64,000 nucleotides of DNA from positions 1-64,000 of IMG/VR virus record IMGVR_UViG_3300035670_000172. One strand, written 5' to 3'. This stretch comes from a virus. Position 1 is the stretch's first letter. Each line of letters opens with the position of its first letter. Positions 8,473-16,809 of this stretch are shown here, piece by piece. The notes beneath the pieces are model-generated. The model saw only the letters and a program-made list of their open reading frames with translations, was not told the origin of the DNA and ran no database searches. The position numbers were made by a program, and so were the translations under genes.

Positions 8473-9227
8473 TGCAAAGAAGAGTTTCGGGTGCCGATTT
8501 AGGAATATTTGCCGAACTAGACATGGTGTATAACCAGGCAAGGATGATTGAGGCAAGTCAAAATAAAACAAAATATAAATGTTTGGGGTCGGGCAATTGT
8601 TGCACGATAGGATTAACAATCCATATGACTGAGTGTGCAAATATTGCGTTCAATATCACTCAGCAGTTTTATTTGCATTTGGAAAATAAAGGTAAAGAGT
8701 ACGCAGATGAGTGGTTTGGTTCAGTAGTTAGTTCTTTAAAGGAGGCAATGTACGATGAAACATGGCAATTCGGTGGTGAGACTGAGAGAAAATGTTCTTT
8801 CTATAAAAACGGGTGCACTATCTATGGGTTTAGACCTCTGGTGTGCAGAAGCTATGGGGCTTTTGTCGGTGTTGACGATGTTTGTCCTAGAGAAAGAAAT
8901 GTTTACGGCAATGTAGAGCACTTCTCTGGTACCCCAGTTGAGGAAATGGTAAAACAGTTTCAGGGGTTGCTTAAGAGATATTCAAAGGATAAAGATTCAA
9001 ACTATGATGTAGTGGTTTATATGCCTCTCGGAGTTCTCAGTTTTCTTTTAAGCCCAGAAGAATTAGAAGATCTTGCTGATAAAACAGATGATAGGATGTG
9101 GAAAGCTGTTGAAGGCTGGTTTAATTATAGAGTTGAATATACAAAGGTTCATGGGCTACCCCTGCCAAAATTAAGAGAAGCTGCTGATGCTGCTGGGAAA
9201 AAAATTGCGTTTCAAGTAGAGCAGTAA
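8472..9227 (+). CDS. YkgJ-like cysteine-cluster protein (UPF0153-type)
   Basis: The Cys pattern matches the YkgJ/CxxxxxCC family, thought to bind zinc or iron: CLGSGNCCTIG near residue 37, then CSFYKNGCTIYGFRPLVCRS near residue 112, then VCPRERN. The RPLVCR segment is diagnostic. Phage copies are common but their role is not established. The first 30 residues and the 100-aa tail show no other motif. It overlaps the flanking genes by one base each (TAATG). Confidence 0.8.
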   Translation: MQRRVSGADLGIFAELDMVYNQARMIEASQNKTKYKCLGSGNCCTIGLTIHMTECANIAFNITQQFYLHLENKGKEYADEWFGSVVSSLKEAMYDETWQFGGETERKCSFYKNGCTIYGFRPLVCRSYGAFVGVDDVCPRERNVYGNVEHFSGTPVEEMVKQFQGLLKRYSKDKDSNYDVVVYMPLGVLSFLLSPEELEDLADKTDDRMWKAVEGWFNYRVEYTKVHGLPLPKLREAADAAGKKIAFQVEQ

Positions 9228-10258
9228 TGATCACCTGGACAGATAATGGTTCGTCAAGAATTGGTGAGGGCTATGGCGATGCATCGTATCACATTACTAA
9301 GTATTTAAAATCTAGCGGTCTAGATTTTCACAAGACCGAGCTAGAGCCGCCAGATGAGATCAGCGGTCTGCAAATCGGTTACTCAATTAAAACTAGTATT
9401 CATGAAGGTGTTGTTATCAATCACTGCCTGCCAGAGTATTACGGTAGTCATGGTGATTATAAGATAGGTTTTTCATATTGGGAGACAACTCAATTACCTA
9501 ATCACTGGGTTGATGAGTGCAACAAGATGGATGAAATATGGACTACATCTGATTTTATGAGATCGGTATTTATCTATAGCGGCGTGACTAAGCCAGTGTA
9601 TAGTTTTAAACTAGGGGTTGACCCAGAAATCTATTATCCAGTAAAAAGGAGCAGAAAAAGCCCTTTTACATTTTTAAGTATAGGCTCACCCTCAACAAGA
9701 AAAAATTCTCAAGTAGCTGTTGATGCTTTTATAAAAATGTTTGGCGGTAACGATGGGTACCGTATGATATACAAATCCAAAGGTCCTCCAGATGCTAGAT
9801 CATTTAGCAATGGAATGAAGGGGGCGCTAAACCATCCACAAATTGATATCATTGATTATGAAATTAGTACAGAAGAATTAGGGAAGCTTTATGACAAAGC
9901 AGACTGCTTAGTTTACCCAACAAGCGGAGAAGGGTGGGGTCTTCTACCTTTCCAGGCGATAGCCAAAGGTATCCCAACGATATGCACAAATTTTACTGCA
10001 TGTGCAGAGTTTGCTCATCTTTCTGTGCCGCTTGATTATTCAGTCTCAGATTACAAGATGTCTGGTATATATGAGGGTGCTGGACACTGGGCAATGCCAG
10101 ATTTCAGCGATTTGTGTGATAAAATGTTGTATGTAGTAAATAACTACGAAAGAGTCTCTAATGAGACATATTTATCCGCATTGTACATACAAGACACTAT
10201 GACATGGGAAAAGGTTTCAAAGGAGTACATAGATAGATTATGTCAGATATTGAAGTAG
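9227..10258 (+). CDS. GT4-type glycosyltransferase
   Basis: A GT-B fold glycosyltransferase related to those at 4563 and 48960. N-terminal part: FSYWETTQLPNHWVDECNKM and MDEIWTTSDFMRSVF. Donor domain: FTFLSIGSPSTRKNSQVAVD, then YPTSGEGWGLLPFQAIAKG near residue 228, the nucleotide-sugar site. Unlike the 4563 enzyme it has no extra C-terminal module. Cytoplasmic. It is placed directly before the terminase genes and overlaps the next gene by 19 nt. Confidence 0.85.
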   Translation: MITWTDNGSSRIGEGYGDASYHITKYLKSSGLDFHKTELEPPDEISGLQIGYSIKTSIHEGVVINHCLPEYYGSHGDYKIGFSYWETTQLPNHWVDECNKMDEIWTTSDFMRSVFIYSGVTKPVYSFKLGVDPEIYYPVKRSRKSPFTFLSIGSPSTRKNSQVAVDAFIKMFGGNDGYRMIYKSKGPPDARSFSNGMKGALNHPQIDIIDYEISTEELGKLYDKADCLVYPTSGEGWGLLPFQAIAKGIPTICTNFTACAEFAHLSVPLDYSVSDYKMSGIYEGAGHWAMPDFSDLCDKMLYVVNNYERVSNETYLSALYIQDTMTWEKVSKEYIDRLCQILK

Positions 10259-10812
10259 TAAAAACAAAAAGTTTAATTGATAAAATAAAAGATGTTGAGC
10301 AAGTTGGTGTTTTACATGTAAAGGGTTATTCAATGAGAGAAATATCAACTCTCATGTCAATTCCCGTAAATGAAATAAAAGAATATATTGAAGAATACAA
10401 ATTGATTCTTAATCAAACCATTGAAGAAGACCCATTTTTTCTTGAAAAGGTTCAATTTAATACGATCAAAGCGTTAACTGAATTTGATGAATTAAGCAAA
10501 GAGGCGTGGGAAACAATAAACATTGCTACTGACAATGGTATGGTTGCAGCTAGAATACAGGCTATCAAGCTGGCTGCTGAAATTGCAACTAAAAAAGCTC
10601 AATTACACAAATTGATGGGCGGGAATCAAACTGACGGTGAGTACATTGCAAGAATGCAAAAAGCAGAAAATGTTAATCAAATTCTGTCTAAGATTCTTAG
10701 AGATGTTATTTCAAAGCATCCTGCTATTGCTGAAGAAGTCAGGAAAGAACTAGAAATTGCATTTGAAATTATGACAGGTAAATCTTCTAATTTGAAACAA
10801 GAGGAGTCATAA
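10240..10812 (+). CDS. terS: probable terminase small subunit
   Basis: A 190-aa protein immediately before the large terminase, the usual place for the DNA-recognition subunit. Residues 28-50 (GYSMREISTLMSIPVNEIKE) form a helix-turn-helix, followed by long helices rich in Ala/Glu/Lys suited to ring assembly. No ATPase motif. The assignment uses position, size and architecture rather than a diagnostic motif. The repeats just downstream could be its binding site, which is inference. Confidence 0.6.
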   Translation: MSDIEVVKTKSLIDKIKDVEQVGVLHVKGYSMREISTLMSIPVNEIKEYIEEYKLILNQTIEEDPFFLEKVQFNTIKALTEFDELSKEAWETINIATDNGMVAARIQAIKLAAEIATKKAQLHKLMGGNQTDGEYIARMQKAENVNQILSKILRDVISKHPAIAEEVRKELEIAFEIMTGKSSNLKQEES

Positions 10813-10939
10813 TTTGAGAACTATATTTTTGACATTTAAGACTAAAATTCATCAGAATTTGAGAACCTGTTTTTTGCCATTTAGGTCTATTTTTGATCAG
10901 AATTTGAGAACCCGTTTTCTCCCATTTAGAGAGGTATTT
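10811..10939 (+). repeat. three tandem 45-bp repeats before terL
   Basis: Units begin AATTTGAGAAC at 10811, 10856 and 10901, an exact 45-bp period. Shared positions include TTTTTTGCCATTTAG and ATCAG before the next unit; the third unit is cut short by the terL leader. The core AATTTGAGAA recurs at about 33529, 33886 and, shortened, 33980, and resembles TTGAGAATGTGTATT of the 34-40 kb array. Possible terS or regulator binding sites, or part of the packaging region. Confidence 0.8.
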
Positions 10940-10943
10940 ACAA

Positions 10944-12683
10944 ATGTCTGATTTCCTGGGTGTCAACCTTGAATTTGACGATTTTGATCGTTTATTAAGA
11001 CAAGATGAACTTATGGAACAACCTGTCTCTATTGAAACTTTTGTCCAAGATAAACATTATTTAGGTTTACCCCCTCTATCTGAAATTCAGCTTGAGATTG
11101 TAAAGCATAGCACACAAATTTTCAAATTACCTACTTTACAAAAACTTTATGGTGAAGAAGCTGGACTTGAATATTATAAGAAGTATACAGACAATGAAGT
11201 GATTTGCATGCTTGGAAAAGGATCAGGCAAGGACCATTGTGCAAGAATATCTATGGCTTACACAGTTTATTTACTACATTGTTTGAGAGACCCATTGGGC
11301 TATTACGGTAAAGCTCATGGTGTTTATATAGACCTTTTGAACCTGGCTGTAAACGCACAGCAAGCTCAAAGAGTATTCTTTGAACCATTAAAGAACCTTT
11401 TGCTATCATCTCCTTTCTTTAATAATGTTGGATTTGAACCTAGAGTATCAGAAATATTTTTCTTTTCTCGCCCAGTTAGATTATTTTCTGGACACTCAGA
11501 ATCAGAAGGTTGGGAAGGTTATGAAGTACTAACAGTTATTCTAGACGAAATTTCTGCATTTAAAACAGACAGTGAATTAAAAGGTGATGTTAGATCAAAA
11601 GGATCTGCATCTGCAATTTACAACATGAGTAAATTATCCGTGATGTCTCGTTTCCCAGAAATAGGAAAAGTAATTCTTTTGTCTTTCCCTCGTTATAAAG
11701 GTGACTTTATTCAGCAGCGATATTTTAATTCCAGAGAGAAGAGCGAACCAAAAACATGGTCTATTAAGGCTGCGACATGGGAAGTTAACCCTACAATTAA
11801 AAGAGAACAATTAGAATCAGAATATATTAGAAATCCAATTGAAGCAGCATCTCGTTTTGAATGTGAGCCTCCAACAATGGAGGATGCATATTTTAGAGAT
11901 GAAGAAAAAGTAAGAAAAGCTTTTATGTATGCTGACGATCCTTTGGATGAAGATGGGAAATTTCATAAATGGTTTAATAATACAGATGGTCACAGAAGAT
12001 ACATTCATATAGACCTTGGACATAAAAGAGACAGAACGGCATTGTGTATGTCTCATTGTTCTGGCTTTAAAGAAGTAGTTACATCAATGGGTGTAGAAAA
12101 ACTACCAATTATTAATGTTGATTTAGTTCACTCCTGGAAGGCTTCCCCTGGAGAAGAAATTAATTTTGCATCAGTTAGGCAATTAATTGTTGATCTATGC
12201 AAAAGATTTGATGTTGCTAAAGTAACATTTGATAGATGGCAGTCAATTGAAATGATTCAAAGCTTAAGATCACAAGGTATAAATGCAGATTTTCATTCAG
12301 TTAAAAAAACTGATTATGATACACTAATGACTTCAATTTATGATACAAGATTAAGAGGTTACTGGAATCAGATCTTGGTTGAAGAAGAATTGTTAAAGTT
12401 AAGATTATTTTCAAATAATAAAATTGATCACCCCAATGCTGGGTCCAAGGACCTTGCTGATGCCGTAGCTGGTTCTGTATTTGCAGCTATTGAAAATATG
12501 TCAATGGAAACGGAAGTTGAAATAGAAATTTTAGGACTGGACTTAGATATAGAACAATATGATGGATTGGAAGATTTTGGAACAGTAACTAAGTATGATC
12601 ATAATTTGGGAGGGTTTATTCCTGGATATATAAAATCTAATATGCCAATGGAGGAGGTGGGACCGTGGATGGAAAATCTGTAG
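10944..12683 (+). CDS. terL: terminase large subunit
   Basis: The packaging motor that translocates and cuts phage DNA. ATPase domain: Walker A-like CMLGKGSGKDHCAR near residue 92, Walker B LTVILDEISAF near 196. Nuclease domain: YIHIDLGHKRDRTAL near 355 gives the first metal-binding Asp, VTFDRWQSIEMIQ near 430 the second, and KDLADAVAGSVFAA near 505 the last. Length 579 aa is normal. A short leader with GAGAGG precedes the ATG. The 45-bp repeats lie just upstream. Confidence 0.95.
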   Translation: MSDFLGVNLEFDDFDRLLRQDELMEQPVSIETFVQDKHYLGLPPLSEIQLEIVKHSTQIFKLPTLQKLYGEEAGLEYYKKYTDNEVICMLGKGSGKDHCARISMAYTVYLLHCLRDPLGYYGKAHGVYIDLLNLAVNAQQAQRVFFEPLKNLLLSSPFFNNVGFEPRVSEIFFFSRPVRLFSGHSESEGWEGYEVLTVILDEISAFKTDSELKGDVRSKGSASAIYNMSKLSVMSRFPEIGKVILLSFPRYKGDFIQQRYFNSREKSEPKTWSIKAATWEVNPTIKREQLESEYIRNPIEAASRFECEPPTMEDAYFRDEEKVRKAFMYADDPLDEDGKFHKWFNNTDGHRRYIHIDLGHKRDRTALCMSHCSGFKEVVTSMGVEKLPIINVDLVHSWKASPGEEINFASVRQLIVDLCKRFDVAKVTFDRWQSIEMIQSLRSQGINADFHSVKKTDYDTLMTSIYDTRLRGYWNQILVEEELLKLRLFSNNKIDHPNAGSKDLADAVAGSVFAAIENMSMETEVEIEILGLDLDIEQYDGLEDFGTVTKYDHNLGGFIPGYIKSNMPMEEVGPWMENL

Positions 12684-12802
12684 AAAATAATAATCAAGTT
12701 GATGCCAGTGATGTAGTGAGAATTCTCGCTGCTAAAATAACTGAATTAATAGTTGAGAATGCGTTATTGACAGCGCAACTAAACAAGGTGGCGAACGGGT
12801 AG
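12665..12802 (+). CDS. small coiled-coil protein (45 aa)
   Basis: GTG start with GGAGG at ideal spacing, overlapping the end of terL. The protein has a heptad pattern (VVRILAAKITELIVENALLT) ending AQLNKVANG, a short dimerising helix. Function unknown; its coupling to terL suggests a packaging or head-related helper. Confidence 0.65.
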   Translation: MDGKSVENNNQVDASDVVRILAAKITELIVENALLTAQLNKVANG

Positions 12803-12915
12803 TAGAAAAATAATTTTCTAAAAAACTGGCAAAATACGCACCTACCTAGTAATCAGGTGCTAGATTACTTATCAAGCCAAAAGGCTACACAAAAAATCAA
12901 ACATTGGAGAATAAA
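12803..12915 (+). promoter_or_regulatory. structured intergenic leader
   Basis: Gap of 113 bp holding three inverted repeats: TAGAAAA/TTTTCTA just after the stop, GCACCT/AGGTGC at about 12839-12861, and AGCC/GGCT near 12875. TTGGAGA at 12904 is the SD for the next gene. No clear -35/-10 pair seen. Confidence 0.4.
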
Positions 12916-13269
12916 ATGGAAATTAAGCAAGCAGACAAGTTCCCAGTAATCTCACGCACTGGTCGTACATCGGCAGAATTGCAAATGATTATTGACACTC
13001 TTGTAATGTCGGGAAAAACTGGATCACCTTTCTCAATTGAAAACATTGAGGCTGGTAAGAAGTATAATTCAATGCAACAAAGAATTCGTGCGCAAGCAAA
13101 GAAGCTCGGTCTAAATGTAGAAATTCATTTTGACAAAGCGAACTCTACTCTCTATTTTCGTGTGCCAAATGCAAATGGTTCAGAATTTGAGAATACACAA
13201 ACGCCGATTACAAAGACTGTAAAGGCAAAGGACATTAAGAATGTCAGAACTGCTGCAAAAACTAAGTAA
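12916..13269 (+). CDS. hypothetical basic protein (117 aa), array-protein-like architecture
   Basis: ATG at 12916 follows TTGGAGA at good spacing; the TTG at 12904 is part of the SD. The sequence has an early RTGRTSAEL segment, a middle MQQRIRAQAKKLG and a strand pair VEIHFDKANSTLYFRV. The same order of elements (R-x-R-[VI] helix, V-x-I-x-[WF] strand, turn, strand) is seen in the small leftward genes at 34138-36272. The tail is Lys/Thr-rich. Possibly a small DNA-binding protein. A strong terminator follows. Confidence 0.7.
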   Translation: MEIKQADKFPVISRTGRTSAELQMIIDTLVMSGKTGSPFSIENIEAGKKYNSMQQRIRAQAKKLGLNVEIHFDKANSTLYFRVPNANGSEFENTQTPITKTVKAKDIKNVRTAAKTK

Positions 13270-13289
13270 TAAATAAAAAACAAAATTGA

Positions 13290-13319
13290 GGGCAGAGAGC
13301 AATCTCTGCCCTTTTTTTT
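13290..13319 (+). terminator. intrinsic terminator
   Basis: Perfect 9-bp stem GGGCAGAGA/TCTCTGCCC with GCAA loop followed by eight T residues. It ends the rightward unit containing terS, terL and the two small genes. Confidence 0.95.
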
Positions 13320-13320
13320 G

Positions 13321-13335
13321 TGTATACTATTGAGA
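13321..13335 (+). promoter_or_regulatory. -10 box for a leaderless mRNA
   Basis: TATACT lies 6 nt before the ATG at 13335 (TATACT-ATTGAG-ATG), so transcription should begin at or next to the start codon. There is no SD. The same spacing recurs at 40613, 48708 and 52030. Confidence 0.6.
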
Positions 13336-14177
13336 TGGGACTTTTTGAAACACAAACAATAGAGATTGATAGTAAGCAATTACAAAGCTGGAATGTACTT
13401 TTTGCTATTCCTTGTTATGACCAACAGATTAGCGAACCTACAATGATGAGTCTAATTAAAACAACAATGTATTTTAGAGATCATAACATCAAGTTTGCTA
13501 TTGCAACTATCACTGATTCTCTGATTAATAGAGCAAGAAATAATATGACTGCTAAGTTTATGGCGAATCCTCAATTTACTCACATGATGTTTATTGATGC
13601 AGACATATCGTGGGAGCCAGATGCAATTATTAAATTGCTATGGCATAATCAAGATGTAATAACTGGCGCTTATCCGATTAAAAAAATTGAATGGGATAGA
13701 GTTGTTAAAAATGTAAATGAAGGTATGCCCTCTGAAGATTTAGCAGAGAATAGCGTTAGATTTGTTGTTAATCCAACTAAGAATAAAGAAACCAGTAACT
13801 TGAATGTCGTCAATGGAGCTGTTGAAATTTTTGACGCAGGCACTGGCTTTATGTTAATTAAGAGAGAAACTATTACTAGATTAATTGAATCTTACCCCGA
13901 ATTAAAATATAGTGACGATACTGGCTCACTGAATGATGAAGAAAAAAACTGGACATATGCTTTTTTTAATTCTTACATTGATAAGCATTTGAATAGATTC
14001 CTTTCTGAGGACTATGGTTTTTGCAGGTATTGGCAAGAAATTGGTGGGAAGATTTGGGTAGATCCAGGTATTACTTTAGGTCATTTAGGTCGTATGAAAT
14101 ATAGTGGTACTATGATGACATTCTTAGAACAGAACGCTCGGTTTGTAGATAAAGATGAAAAACCATCTGAAGACTGA
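13335..14177 (+). CDS. GT-A glycosyltransferase (Anp1/GT2-like)
   Basis: A GT-A fold transferase. VLFAIPCYDQQISEPTMMSL is the N-terminal nucleotide-binding strand. FTHMMFIDADISWEPDAI near residue 90 holds the D-x-D metal motif, and FLSEDYGFCRYWQEIGGKIW near 230 supplies the catalytic acidic region, followed by LGHLG. ATG at 13335 is preferred over the GTG at 13320 because TATACT sits 6 nt upstream (leaderless). It stands alone between two terminator/promoter regions. The product is cytoplasmic and its acceptor unknown. Confidence 0.82.
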   Translation: MGLFETQTIEIDSKQLQSWNVLFAIPCYDQQISEPTMMSLIKTTMYFRDHNIKFAIATITDSLINRARNNMTAKFMANPQFTHMMFIDADISWEPDAIIKLLWHNQDVITGAYPIKKIEWDRVVKNVNEGMPSEDLAENSVRFVVNPTKNKETSNLNVVNGAVEIFDAGTGFMLIKRETITRLIESYPELKYSDDTGSLNDEEKNWTYAFFNSYIDKHLNRFLSEDYGFCRYWQEIGGKIWVDPGITLGHLGRMKYSGTMMTFLEQNARFVDKDEKPSED

Positions 14178-14625
14178 AACTTATTAAAATAAGTCATACC
14201 CAGTAAAAATATATACTCAATTTCATAGAAAAAAGCAAAATAAAGCGGGTGGTTCATATGTTGAAGCTTTTAATATATGACGAGAGTGTGAGACAAACAT
14301 ATACTCAACTTTTTGCTATATTCACTTCATACCCGTTCCCGCAATAAAGTTTTTTTTATAACTTTTAATATAGGCTTCGTGCTGTCCTTAAACATACGCT
14401 AAGATAAAGCCTTTATCTTATGCCGATCAATCGCACCACTAATCGGACCATTAATGCCCCGATCAAAAAATGTGCCTTATCTCCGCAATAAAATCCATCA
14501 AATAAACTTTTAAATAATGTACTGGACTTACTAATTGCGCTATGATAGGATATGTCAATGCTTATATCAGAGATTGTACAGGAAATAACAAAAAATATAT
14601 TAAAAAATATAAGAAAGGGATTAGT
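14178..14625 (+). promoter_or_regulatory. regulatory region with two ATATACTCAA promoters and a perfect palindrome
   Basis: About 450 bp without a convincing gene. TATACT boxes followed by CAA occur at 14212-14217 and 14300-14305, and TATGAT at 14541-14546. A perfect palindrome TAAGATAAAG-C-CTTTATCTTA spans 14400-14420, and CCGAT...ATCGG lies at about 14423-14445. This probably controls the long rightward operon starting at 14626. A leftward open frame here looks like chance. Confidence 0.6.
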
Positions 14626-15006
14626 GTGACTAAAGTATATTCTATGACGCATGATATGATACAACATAACGCACAAGATATTGTGGAGTATAGCGATAAA
14701 GAAAAGCAATTGTTGGGCTCAGAAATAGTTGCTGGTAAAGTAAATTACGGCTTTATTGTTAGTTTCAAATATACTTATACTGGTTATGAAACAATTACAA
14801 GTGCTCTTACTGATAAAGATTACGAGTTTGATATGGAACAATTATTGTCATTTATTAGACAAATAGAATTGCGTAATGCAAACATTGCTATTGTTTATCC
14901 TGATGGTTCTGATTATTCCAAACGCAAATTTGGTTCGCAAAGAAAAGCAAGAACTTCTGCTATTACTGGTAATTCACAAATACATCCATCTCATTATCTA
15001 AAATAA
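14626..15006 (+). CDS. hypothetical protein (126 aa)
   Basis: GTG at 14626 is chosen: GAAAGGG lies 6 nt upstream, the same layout as the next gene, whereas the upstream in-frame ATG at 14542 overlaps the TATGAT box. Begins VTKVYSMTHDMIQHNAQDI. A GYETITSALTDKDYEFDMEQ segment and a basic tail (SKRKFGSQRKARTSA) are visible. No family recognised. First gene of a long operon of small accessory genes. Confidence 0.65.
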   Translation: MTKVYSMTHDMIQHNAQDIVEYSDKEKQLLGSEIVAGKVNYGFIVSFKYTYTGYETITSALTDKDYEFDMEQLLSFIRQIELRNANIAIVYPDGSDYSKRKFGSQRKARTSAITGNSQIHPSHYLK

Positions 15007-15020
15007 GAAAGGCAAATAAA

Positions 15021-15527
15021 GTGACAAAAGTAAACCTTAAAAATATTCAATCAAAAATTATTTCATCTGTTGATATAGATGTTGCTGTTTATACACCTAT
15101 TGCTCCACGCAAAGATTGTGTAAAAGTAAATCTTAACAACATAAATAATCTTAGTCGTGCTTGGAAAAAACAAGATATTGTTCCAGCATCATTTGATATT
15201 ATTCTTGATACATATGATTCAATTGAAGAAATTGAACATATGAAGTCATTGCTAAAGATAAAAGCAATTCGCAATAATCGTACTGGTAAAGTATTTGATT
15301 TAGCAGAAGAGCGTTTATTTATGCGTCTAAAAAAGATAGAACAAATAAAAGTAGTTGTTCATATTCTTGAATCAGATATTGATGTTGTTATTGCTGGCTA
15401 CGAAGAAAAAGCAATTGACACCAATATTGCCCAGCTTAAAAAACTAATTGCTAAATTAGAAATTGAACATAAGAAAAAGCAAGTACTGATAAACGATAAT
15501 GTACGCCGTATGGCACGAAGTATCTAA
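15021..15527 (+). CDS. hypothetical protein (168 aa)
   Basis: GTG start after AAGAAAGG. Alternates strands and helices, with a Lys-rich helical C-terminus (LKKLIAKLEIEHKKKQVLIN) likely to be a coiled coil. No recognisable motif; a soluble cytoplasmic protein. Confidence 0.7.
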   Translation: MTKVNLKNIQSKIISSVDIDVAVYTPIAPRKDCVKVNLNNINNLSRAWKKQDIVPASFDIILDTYDSIEEIEHMKSLLKIKAIRNNRTGKVFDLAEERLFMRLKKIEQIKVVVHILESDIDVVIAGYEEKAIDTNIAQLKKLIAKLEIEHKKKQVLINDNVRRMARSI

Positions 15528-15547
15528 TAGAGAAAGGAATTATAATA

Positions 15548-15730
15548 ATGGAACATAAAGACCAATTATTAAATGAATTAGAAAATCTAACTACTGTTAT
15601 GAATATTCCAGTAGGTAGAAGAAAAGATTATTATTGGATAATGCGTAATGGTTCAATTCTAAATGAAAATAATCGCAATTTAGATAAAGTAATCAAAATT
15701 TGTAAAATATTAGCAAAAGGTGATCAATAA
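15548..15730 (+). CDS. small hypothetical protein (60 aa)
   Basis: Good SD (AGAAAGGA). Starts MEHKDQLLNELENLTTVM; a central RRKDYYWIMRNGSIL segment. Its stop TAATG overlaps the next start. Unknown function. Confidence 0.65.
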   Translation: MEHKDQLLNELENLTTVMNIPVGRRKDYYWIMRNGSILNENNRNLDKVIKICKILAKGDQ

Positions 15731-15948
15731 TGACAAAATGGAATATGATTGATACAAAAGAAAATGGCAAAGTTGCTATTGAAAGTCTTAATAATATTGA
15801 GTTAGCAAAAGAGTTTGATCAAAGAACAAGTGTTCTTATGGACATTGTTGAATCAAATACCAAAACTATTAATAATCTTCAATCTCAAATTTTTGAATTG
15901 AAAGATCAAGTAGAAAGAATGATAAATGGCTCAATGCATATATTGTGA
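15730..15948 (+). CDS. small coiled-coil protein (72 aa)
   Basis: Residues 30-65 form a clear coiled coil (VESNTKTINNLQSQIFELKD). Overlaps both neighbours, so it is coupled. Likely a dimerising helper; partner unknown. Confidence 0.65.
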   Translation: MTKWNMIDTKENGKVAIESLNNIELAKEFDQRTSVLMDIVESNTKTINNLQSQIFELKDQVERMINGSMHIL

Positions 15949-16156
15949 ATCTGAATTTATTAACGAAAGATTTGAAGCGGGATATGAATATTGTTTGACT
16001 GATAGTTGTCAAAAAATTGGATTGGATGTTTCAGAGAGAGCATTTCGTAAAGAATATACCCCAGCTTTATTACACAAAAGTAATTATTTCTGGGTAAAGA
16101 AAACAGAGTTAAAATCTTTAAATGTACGATCAGACCTATTGCAACAAATTGATTGA
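15926..16156 (+). CDS. small zinc-finger-like protein (76 aa)
   Basis: N-terminal CIYCESEF ... YCLTDSCQKIG gives four cysteines in the pattern C-x2-C ... C-x5-C, consistent with one zinc site. The rest (ERAFRKEYTPALLHKSNYFW) has no motif. Overlaps the preceding gene by 23 nt. Confidence 0.65.
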   Translation: MAQCIYCESEFINERFEAGYEYCLTDSCQKIGLDVSERAFRKEYTPALLHKSNYFWVKKTELKSLNVRSDLLQQID

Positions 16157-16167
16157 AAGGAATAACT

Positions 16168-16284
16168 ATGGAAAATTACAAAGACAATACCAATTATGAG
16201 CGTGAAGCAATTTATGATTGGGAATTAGATATTGATGAAAATCCAAGCTGGAAAATATGGGAAATGGAGTTGAAATTCAAATGA
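16168..16284 (+). CDS. very small acidic protein (38 aa)
   Basis: SD GAAAGGAA then ATG; reads MENYKDNTNYEREAIYDWEL and ends MELKFK. Stop overlaps next start (ATGA). Rich in Trp, Tyr and acidic residues. Function unknown. Confidence 0.55.
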   Translation: MENYKDNTNYEREAIYDWELDIDENPSWKIWEMELKFK

Positions 16285-16652
16285 GTATTTTAAAAGAATT
16301 TAAAAATTCAGAAGAGGGTCAAATTTTTATTCACCTTGAGCGTCTTTGGCTTATTGAGAATGATAAAGCAAATAATGGGTTTACTCCTCGCCCAGTTCCT
16401 AATAAATTTTTCAAATATGTCTTTATTGGCAAAGTTAAAGAATATCTTGAAACAGATTACAACATTACAAGGTATGTTGATAAAAACCAAGCAACTTTAA
16501 ATTTCGCATCTAAGTATGAATATGCAGTTCAATTGACATATCCATACATGGGTAGTGATGATAGTAAACTTGGAAAAGAAGTTATTTCTTTGTGGTTAGT
16601 AAAAAATGATCAAGAAATAATGCACTATCAAAGAATTTGGCAAGAGATTTAG
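16281..16652 (+). CDS. hypothetical protein (123 aa)
   Basis: ATG at 16281 overlaps the preceding stop. Mixed alpha/beta with a conserved-looking YPYMGSDDSKLGKEVISLWL. No family recognised. Confidence 0.65.
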   Translation: MSILKEFKNSEEGQIFIHLERLWLIENDKANNGFTPRPVPNKFFKYVFIGKVKEYLETDYNITRYVDKNQATLNFASKYEYAVQLTYPYMGSDDSKLGKEVISLWLVKNDQEIMHYQRIWQEI

Positions 16653-16653
16653 T

Positions 16654-16809
16654 ATGGATGAAGAATGGTTTACTTCATTAGATGAAGATTCAAAGAATGT
16701 TATAAGAAACACTCTTTCCAGTCTAAGAGACAATGTTGTTGAAGCAGAAGTTAACTTATTAAAATTAGACATAATGATCTACGAAATGGGGCAAAAAAAT
16801 GGGAAATAA
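16654..16809 (+). CDS. small acidic helical protein (51 aa)
   Basis: Begins MDEEWFTSLDEDSKNVIRNT, all helix. Overlaps the following gene by 11 nt. Unknown function. Confidence 0.55.
   Translation: MDEEWFTSLDEDSKNVIRNTLSSLRDNVVEAEVNLLKLDIMIYEMGQKNGK

Noticed and set aside
10811-10939. Tandem repeats as a CRISPR array
   Set aside because: The 45-bp units are directly adjacent with no unique spacers, and there are only three. The Cas4-like gene is a phage nuclease with no other cas genes nearby.
14413-14709. Leftward 98-codon frame in the 14.2-14.6 kb regulatory region
   Set aside because: Composition is hydrophobic by chance, it overlaps the palindrome and the 14626 gene, and no promoter or SD fits.
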